Of a stretch of DNA of 64,000 nucleotides, positions 57,855-64,000 are shown in pieces; the first letter of the stretch is position 1; each line of letters opens with the position of its first letter. The position numbers and the translations under genes are program-made. The notes beneath the pieces were generated by a model. The model did not search any database. It was not told where the DNA came from and saw nothing but the letters and a program-made list of their open reading frames with translations. Source of the stretch: Ahaetulla prasina (Eukaryota; Chordata; Lepidosauria; Squamata; Colubridae); the NCBI RefSeq assembly GCF_028640845.1, contig NC_080540.1, positions 160,602,438 to 160,666,437 of the forward strand, in the 5' to 3' direction.

Positions 57855-58301
57855 GGGGTCCTTGGTGTTCTCTGAGCTTGGTGGTATTCTTACAGACGTT
57901 TCATTACCCAAACTAGGTAACATCACTAGTGCTAGGTCACGGGTGAAATGCTCCCAGATTGGACCGGATCGCACAATCCGGTAGCGATCGTGGCCGGTAG
58001 TTCGGCAATCCGGTAGCAATGGCAGAGCAAAGCTCCGCCCACCTACCCGGGTGTCATTACTTCCTGGTTTTAACCAGGAAGTAATGTGTTTTTTACCTTC
58101 TGCGCATGCACAGAAGGTTTTGCGCACGCACAGAAGGTCTGCGCACACATGTGATGTGCATGCGGGGCGTGTGCACTTCTGAACCAGTAAGGAAGGTAAG
58201 TAGATTTCACCCCTGGTGCTGGTGATATCACTAGCCACAGTGATGTTACCTAGTTTGGGTAATGAAATGTGTGCAAGAAAGCTACCAAGCTCAGAGACCC
58301 C
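57855..58301. repeat. Inverted repeat (about 85-bp arms) holding a nested MITE
   Basis: Left arm 57855-57937 (GGGGTCCTTGGTGTTCTCTG to CATCACTAGTGCTAGG) and right arm about 58230-58301 (GATGTTACCTAGTTTGGGTA to AAGCTCAGAGACCCC) are complementary. Between them lies the MITE 57938-58215. The palindrome looks like a dispersed foldback repeat of unknown family. Confidence 0.85.
57938..58215. mobile_element. hAT-like MITE, relative of 57250-57469
   Basis: CACGGGTGAAATGCTCCCAG to GTAGATTTCACCCCTG. Flanks TGCTAGGT and GTGCTGGT match poorly. Interior has GCGCATGCACAGAAGG repeats and ACTTCCTGGTTTTAACCAGG, a small hairpin. Confidence 0.82.
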
Positions 58302-59559
58302 ATTTCAACCCCAGGCTACAGATATTCTCCTTTATTGGTCTTATTTGTGAATTCCAAAGCTTTGCATTCATTGCAGTTCCAGTGGCAGGAACATATTTGC
58401 CTTTACGCGTGGTAGACATCTCTGTTGCTTCCTACTAAGCAGCAGCAGCAAAATGAAATACACAGAGATGTAAGTATACCTCTTGCAGAATCCAGGATTC
58501 CTTTTAGGCTTAGATGGGTAGATCTGTTAATTGCATATACAGTACAAGCACATAGACTGTACCTATAAGCGGAAGCAGTTAATGAAAGGCCTAGGCGCTG
58601 GCAAATGCTTTGTCAGGAGAAGGCTGAATTCTATAAGACGTAACGTTCACATCCTGTAATTGCAATGTGAATATCAAATCATTTCCACATCCCCATTAAA
58701 GTCCTGGGGTGTTCTCTGAACAGAATCCATTCGGTATTCAGAGCATCACAGAACAGAGGGAAATGTCTGTGAGGGTCTCTGTGGTTAGCCACACATGCAG
58801 GGAGAATGGCTCCATTTATCAGCAGCATGCCAGCTGTACTTTCAAAGGAGATGCATTCTGTATTCTGCTTGTAGATGATTTTATAGCTGTTATGGGATGC
58901 CAAATGAGGGAACTGTGGCATTCTGATAGAGCGAAACAGATACAGAAAGGATGCCCTGTCTATGAAGTTGGGTGGTAATCTCTGTGGTCAGTCAGGGATA
59001 ATTACACCTTGGAAAATGGTGTTCCACCAAAACCTGTTCCTAAAAACAAAACAAAACGTAAATAAGTGCTGGGGGGGAAACAGATGTTAAGAATCTCAAA
59101 GAACAATGGGAAGAACAAGAATGGTAAAGAATGGACTTTCTTGTATGCTGTATGCCTAGAAATACATTTTATTTTTTTCGTTATAGTCGATGCATTTAAA
59201 GCAGCCCAAATTTCAACTGAGGTGAAGGAGTGTCAATATGCTCAGCCAGCACAATGTATAAGAAAATCACACATATGGACCAATTGTAGTTTCAGAGTTT
59301 AAAAACCTTGCCCCCGCCTGTCACCTAATTGACTCTGTGCTAACCATGCTCTCCAGAGAAAGGCTGTTCTGGATTTTTTGGGACGATGATGGTGGAGAGT
59401 CGAAATGGTCTGATTTCCGAATAACTTTTCCACAATCATTGTGTGCACGTGCTAAAGGTTGGGTTTTGTGTTCCCAAGTTGGAATTGCCTTTTCTGTGTA
59501 GGAGCCAGTTGGGCCCTAGTGTCCTTATATAGAAATGTGGGAAGGCTCCTTGGAATTCG
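58302..59559. other. No gene seen
   Basis: Intronic sequence without recognised repeats or coding motifs. Confidence 0.35.
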
Positions 59560-60035
59560 TTAAATCTTCCTATTGGGTATCCTCCCAGAGAAAATTAGTA
59601 AAGAAAATATTTATTTGATTATACACGTAATAACAGCGGCCAGGATTGTTTTCGCACAAAATTGGAAAGCAGAGAAAACACCTTTGGAAGGGGAAGTTAT
59701 TAAAAAAAAATGTTTAGACTGTGCAGAAATGAATAGATTAACTTTGATGATTAAAGAAAGAGAGGATTCAGAATATTTTAAAATATGGGATCTATTTTAC
59801 CATTGGTTAGAAAAAAAGATATAGATAAGCATCTAATAGTTATGTAAGAAAATGGTATAATTAGAATATTGTACTTGTGGAAAAAATTGTAACAGATTAA
59901 ATGAAAATGAAGATAGAAGAAACAACAAAAAGATGAAATCAAGGAGAAAACACTGAGATGTCACATGGAAAAATGACTGATGTATTAAATGTTTATTTGT
60001 GTATAAAATAAAAAAATATATATTCAAAAAACAAC
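59560..60035 (+). mobile_element. L1 LINE 3' end, 5'-truncated
   Basis: The frame 59573-59824 reads as the end of L1 ORF2 (NIYLIIHVITAARIVFAQNW, then KIWDLFYHWLEKK), comparable to the C-terminal IIIARYWK region of the full-length L1 above. A 3' UTR and a tail ATAAAATAAAAAAATATAT follow. Confidence 0.85.
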
Positions 60036-60831
60036 AACGAGGAAATGCTTAAATCCGTGGGGTATGTAAGAGATGGCTCCTGACTGAAAGTTATCTTCTT
60101 ACCTCCCTCCACTCTTATTTCATCAGGCCCCACCCCAAGTCGATTCCTTTGCCTGCTTGCAATTAGCCTGAGTGGCAGGCAGGCACAGTGCCAGGCAAGC
60201 CATCTTGCAATTTGCTGTCTTAGGTCCCAACCGACCTCTTGGTTTACAAGATAGGAAAGAAATACAAGCAGCTTCTTGGCAGAGTTCAAATTGGCTTGGT
60301 TGGCATTGTGTGCTGGACACAGTGTAGAAGGCTTATGCTTCCTGAAGGACATCAATCACACATCCGGCAATAGGAAATCAATGGAAAGTAAAACGCCTGC
60401 CAAAGTGGCTTAAGGTATCGGAGAAATTTAAGATTGGGGAAAACACTCTGTGAACGGGGGAAAAGTATGAATCGATGGGTGGGTTGGTAGACCACACTGA
60501 GATGGCTTGAAAGTGCATTTGCAGCCAGGCATTTTATAATGAAGTCCTTAAATCCGCCACAAGTAACAATGCAGAGAAGATCCTTCAGTTTTCTTTATAG
60601 AGCTTAGAAACTGGACAGCTGAGTATTAGCGGAGATGCTATTTCTTGATGGAAGCTTTCTAGGTTATTTAAATAAAGCCACCTGCTGAAAAATAGTGGGG
60701 AGGTTCTTTGAAGCTTTGTCCCCCACCAATACAGTATCACTTCCCCGTTCACTGTGACCCCCTCAAAGAACAGACTCTGGTTAGAAGATTATGTAATTGT
60801 GAAAAGTTCTCACCACACAGATGGTACCTCA
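60036..60831. other. No gene seen
   Basis: Intronic sequence without an element I recognise. Confidence 0.35.
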
Positions 60832-60951
60832 GCTTCTAAACCTTAGCAACTTGGAGACTTCAGCTCCCAGGATTCCTCAGTCATCTTGCTGGCTGGGGAA
60901 TTCTGGGAGTTGAAGTCCATCCTATTTCAAGCTGCTACGGTTGAGAAATAC
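60832..60951. mobile_element. Diverged palindromic hAT-like MITE
   Basis: Arms around GACTTCAGCTCCCAGGATTC and GAATTCTGGGAGTTGAAGTC match the 21637-21776 family, but the termini are degraded. Confidence 0.7.
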
Positions 60952-61209
60952 TGTTCTAGACAGTCCAATGCTCTGACTGCCCCCAAGGTAGTTGGGTGTA
61001 TAAAGCCTTGACTCTCCTATTGTTTGGAGCAAAGTAAAGGGGTGTGTGTGTGAATCTAATCAGAGAAATACAACAGAAAAATAAAATTACTAGGGCATGC
61101 TAAGTGGTGGAGCCCAGAGAGAATTGTTGGTGCGTTCTGGGAAGTTGGTTGAGCTGCCAGATTTTTAGTTTTCATTATATGATTTTTATAGTTTTATTGT
61201 TCGGAGCTA

Positions 61210-61600
61210 CAGGTAGTCCTTGACTTACAACCACAATTGAGCCCAACGTTTTTGTTAAGTAAGACATTTGTTAAGTGAATTTTGCCGTATTTGACAACCT
61301 TTCTTGTCACAGTTGTTAAGTGAATCACTGCAAGTGATAAGTTAGTAACCCGGTTGTTAAGCAAATCTGGCTTCCCCATTGACTTTGCTTGTCAGAAGGT
61401 CTCAAAAGATGATCCCATGACCCTGGGACACAGCAATGGTCATAAGTATGAGCCAGTTGCCAAGCTTCTGAATTTTGATCACAAGATCATGGGGATGCTG
61501 GAAAGGTTGTAACTGTGAAAAATGATCCTAAGTCATTTTTTTCAGTGCTGTTGTAACGTTGAACAGTCACTAAACAAACTGTTGTAAACCGAGGACTGTA
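61210..61600. mobile_element. Tigger-like non-autonomous DNA transposon
   Basis: CAGGTAGTCCTTGACTTACA to GTAAACCGAGGACTGTA, about 390 bp, same orientation as 5031-5387. Confidence 0.8.
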
Positions 61601-61643
61601 TTTTAAGATGGGCAGCTGTACTAAATACACACATACATACATA

Positions 61644-61780
61644 CAGTGGTGGGATTCAGCCAGTTCGCACCACTTCGGGAGAACCGGTTGTTAACTTTCT
61701 GAGCACTTTGGTGAACTGGTTGTTGGAAGAAATCATTAAGACAGAGAACCGGTTGTTAAATTATTTGAATCCCATCACTG
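61644..61780. mobile_element. hAT-like MITE, short form
   Basis: CAGTGGTGGGATTCAGCCAG to GAATCCCATCACTG; flanked by CATACATA on both sides, though the target is itself a CATA repeat. Internally deleted inverted version of 42175-42533. Confidence 0.88.
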
Positions 61781-63958
61781 CATACATACCTGTACTGAGT
61801 TTAGATATAGCATAATGTGTGCCCACTTGCTTTTTCTGCTCAAAGATGTTGAGCAATGTTTAGCAATGTAAGGCATTTCTTCTTTAAACTAGTTACAGCC
61901 TGGCCCTAAATTTATATTCTACCAGGGAAAGTCAGCCCAGCTAGAAGCTGAAGATTTTTGTTAGATTAATCTAGTTTTGTACATACTGTATATGATTTGT
62001 CAATTGATAGGTGTTCCAATTTGACTCAAATTAGTATTTGAGAAGATTTCTGACAATGTGGAAAGAAGGTGTCAAGGCTGGCCTGGGGCACATCTCTAAT
62101 TGTGTGTGAATTGGGTGTGTGGAGGGCGGGATGGAGAGTGTCAACTCTATATATTCCAAGGAGATGGCACAATTTAATAACTTTACTTTGGTTTACATTA
62201 ATATAACAAATGATTTATAATAACAAGTATATTATGGCAAATAAGTAATATCAGTCTATCTGAGGTGTAAGAATTTTCCTGTGCCTCATCTTTGGAGAGA
62301 TATACCATCTTAAAAAAATATTCCCATAATTCCAAGCAATCCCTGATAGCATCTCATGGTGCAAATTTACCTTTCTTCTGTATATACCTGTTTCCTATTT
62401 TAAAACCTATAGGTGCAAATATACAGGAGAAGGAAGTTTTGCATATACAGAAGGCTCAAATAATTTAGGACTGTATGGATCAAAATAAAACCTTAGATTG
62501 TTCTACATGCAAATACTGATGAATTACATGGATCTAAGCACTGGCTTAATGTGTCTTGCACAACTCAACTAATTAAATGACCCTGACCATTTTCAGGTTA
62601 CCTGAAGTATTTCTAGAACCACCTAAAGGCCAGTCTATGTTGAATTCAGGATGTTACTTAAAAACAACTTGAATTGATTTCTGCTCAATTCAGGTGCCTG
62701 GAGAAAACTAAGAATTAGTCCAACTGATAATATAATGTACTCTGCAGGGTTACTGCCATTCTCATAAGTAATTTCCTGAAATGTCTATTGTGTATTATTA
62801 ACATAATATGAAAATTCTTTTTTCCATGAATTTTATGGACACTTTTCTTCCTTTTCATAATTCAGATTCAAAAAAGACAAAATGCAGCGGTTTGAAAAAA
62901 AAATTACCCCTTCTAGGTGTAATAATGGTCATTAGATTAGATGGCTTTTAAAAATAAATTTCAATGAATTGATAGAGAATTCTTGGTATACAAGGAGGAC
63001 AATAAAATGCAGGGGTCCAGAAAAAGGAACGTTTTTTGTTCATGGGCAAACAGGATATAGTCATTTCCTCTGCATGTTACTTTGATTGATTTATTTCTTT
63101 AAAATTTCAATTAGAACATGCCTGGGAACAGGAAGCTTAGCTGGATGGTCTGTTTTAGCGACTGCTCATATGTTATAACTGAAGCTGTCCATTAATGGAC
63201 CCAATTCTTGACAAAGTCAGCTGATAACATGCCATGAATAATTATAAAGATTAGAAAGTTGATTTTCCTATGTAGCAGTATAAGAGGCTTGTGTAGATGC
63301 ATCTTGCACTGTATATATAGACATAAGACATATAGTTATCTTCTCTTCAAATTCCCTGCTGTCCATCTGAATAGCATTTTCAGAGCACTTTTGGCTAAAA
63401 GTTTGAAAGCAACCTGATGATCTAGACTTCATAAATTCAGGAAATCATAATATGGAACTGAGTAAATGAAAATATGAACGACGCCTGGGAAGAAGATAGT
63501 AAGAAGCTGAACCTTAGCCATTAGCCTGGTTAAATGGGAGAAGTGGATTCAGAATTCACTTCAGTGCTTAATTTTCCAGTTGCATGGCCGCTGTTCTCCC
63601 ATCTTCCCTGCTCACTGCCCTTGTTCAAGCAATGCGCAACTGAGAAAAGCCAGATACCATTTCCTGAACTCCTTCTGAGTGGTTTGACTTCCTCAGGCAA
63701 TTTCCGCTCCTTGAATCTGATTTGATGAGACACACTTTCATTTTGCCAGCAAATATAATCACTTCTTAAGTGTTCTGCTCCCTGATGCTTGCTTGATTGA
63801 AGGGAACTTTTGCCCTATTCCAAAGCTTGGCCAAAGCAGTCTAGAATGGAAGAGAGCTTATTACAGAGATGGTTTCCACAAACCCCCTAAAATGTCAGAT
63901 TTGCATAGGACCCACCAGGATTTCAGAGCTATCTTTTAAAACTCTGCCATGCTCCCAT
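61781..63958. other. No gene seen
   Basis: AT-rich, apparently repeat-poor intronic sequence. The overlapping small frames at 63530-63733 have no motif and no splice context. Confidence 0.4.
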
Positions 63959-64000
63959 CACGGGTGGGTTCTACTTATCTTTACTACCAGTTTGCATTGT
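63959..64000. mobile_element. hAT-like MITE cut by the window edge
   Basis: CACGGGTGGGTTCTACTTAT and following bases match the left end of the piece at 841. Confidence 0.6.

Overview
The window is vertebrate nuclear DNA, most probably from an advanced (colubroid) snake. The evidence is the mix of mobile elements: a long L1, BovB (RTE) 3' ends, CR1/L3-like LINEs whose 3' ends run into (TTCTA)n arrays, a Sauria-type SINE with an ACCTTT-type tail, a second tRNA-derived SINE, and many short non-autonomous DNA transposons with 8-bp (hAT-like) or TA (Tc1/mariner/Tigger-like) target duplications. No bacterial-type operon, CRISPR array, rRNA gene or canonical tRNA gene was seen.

The only convincing host coding region is a single large plus-strand exon, 38522-40271, inside a CpG-dense segment (about 36600-38520) that looks like a promoter and 5' leader. 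It encodes about 583 residues: a basic N-terminus, a polyglutamine run, a proline-rich block of PPKPEP-like repeats, and a basic Ser-rich end. It closes at a consensus splice donor. I see no further exon to the right edge, so 40272-64000 is read as intron 1 (more than 23.7 kb). I could not name the gene.

Layout. 1-5400: microsatellite, a complex A/B tandem duplication (2280-4913) and a Tigger-like element. 5400-23500: mostly LINE pieces (L3/CR1 with reverse transcriptase at about 10630-13080, CR1 3' ends, BovB), solo LTRs, microsatellites and hAT MITEs. 23546-29508: a full-length minus-strand L1 with a perfect 20-bp target duplication, an open ORF1 and a broken ORF2. 29540-36350: MITEs, a nested foldback element, CR1 and a Sauria SINE. 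36600-40300: the CpG-rich region and the host exon. 40300-64000: presumed intron with further MITEs, a solo LTR nested in a Tigger-like element, SINEs, a BovB tail and an L1 tail.

Nothing here is a clear new biochemical system. The most informative signals are structural: nested insertions that date each other, a roughly 600-bp foldback element split by two later insertions, a microhomology-bounded tandem duplication, and a minisatellite that expanded inside one MITE family. All identifications come from reading the sequence and translations; no database search was possible.
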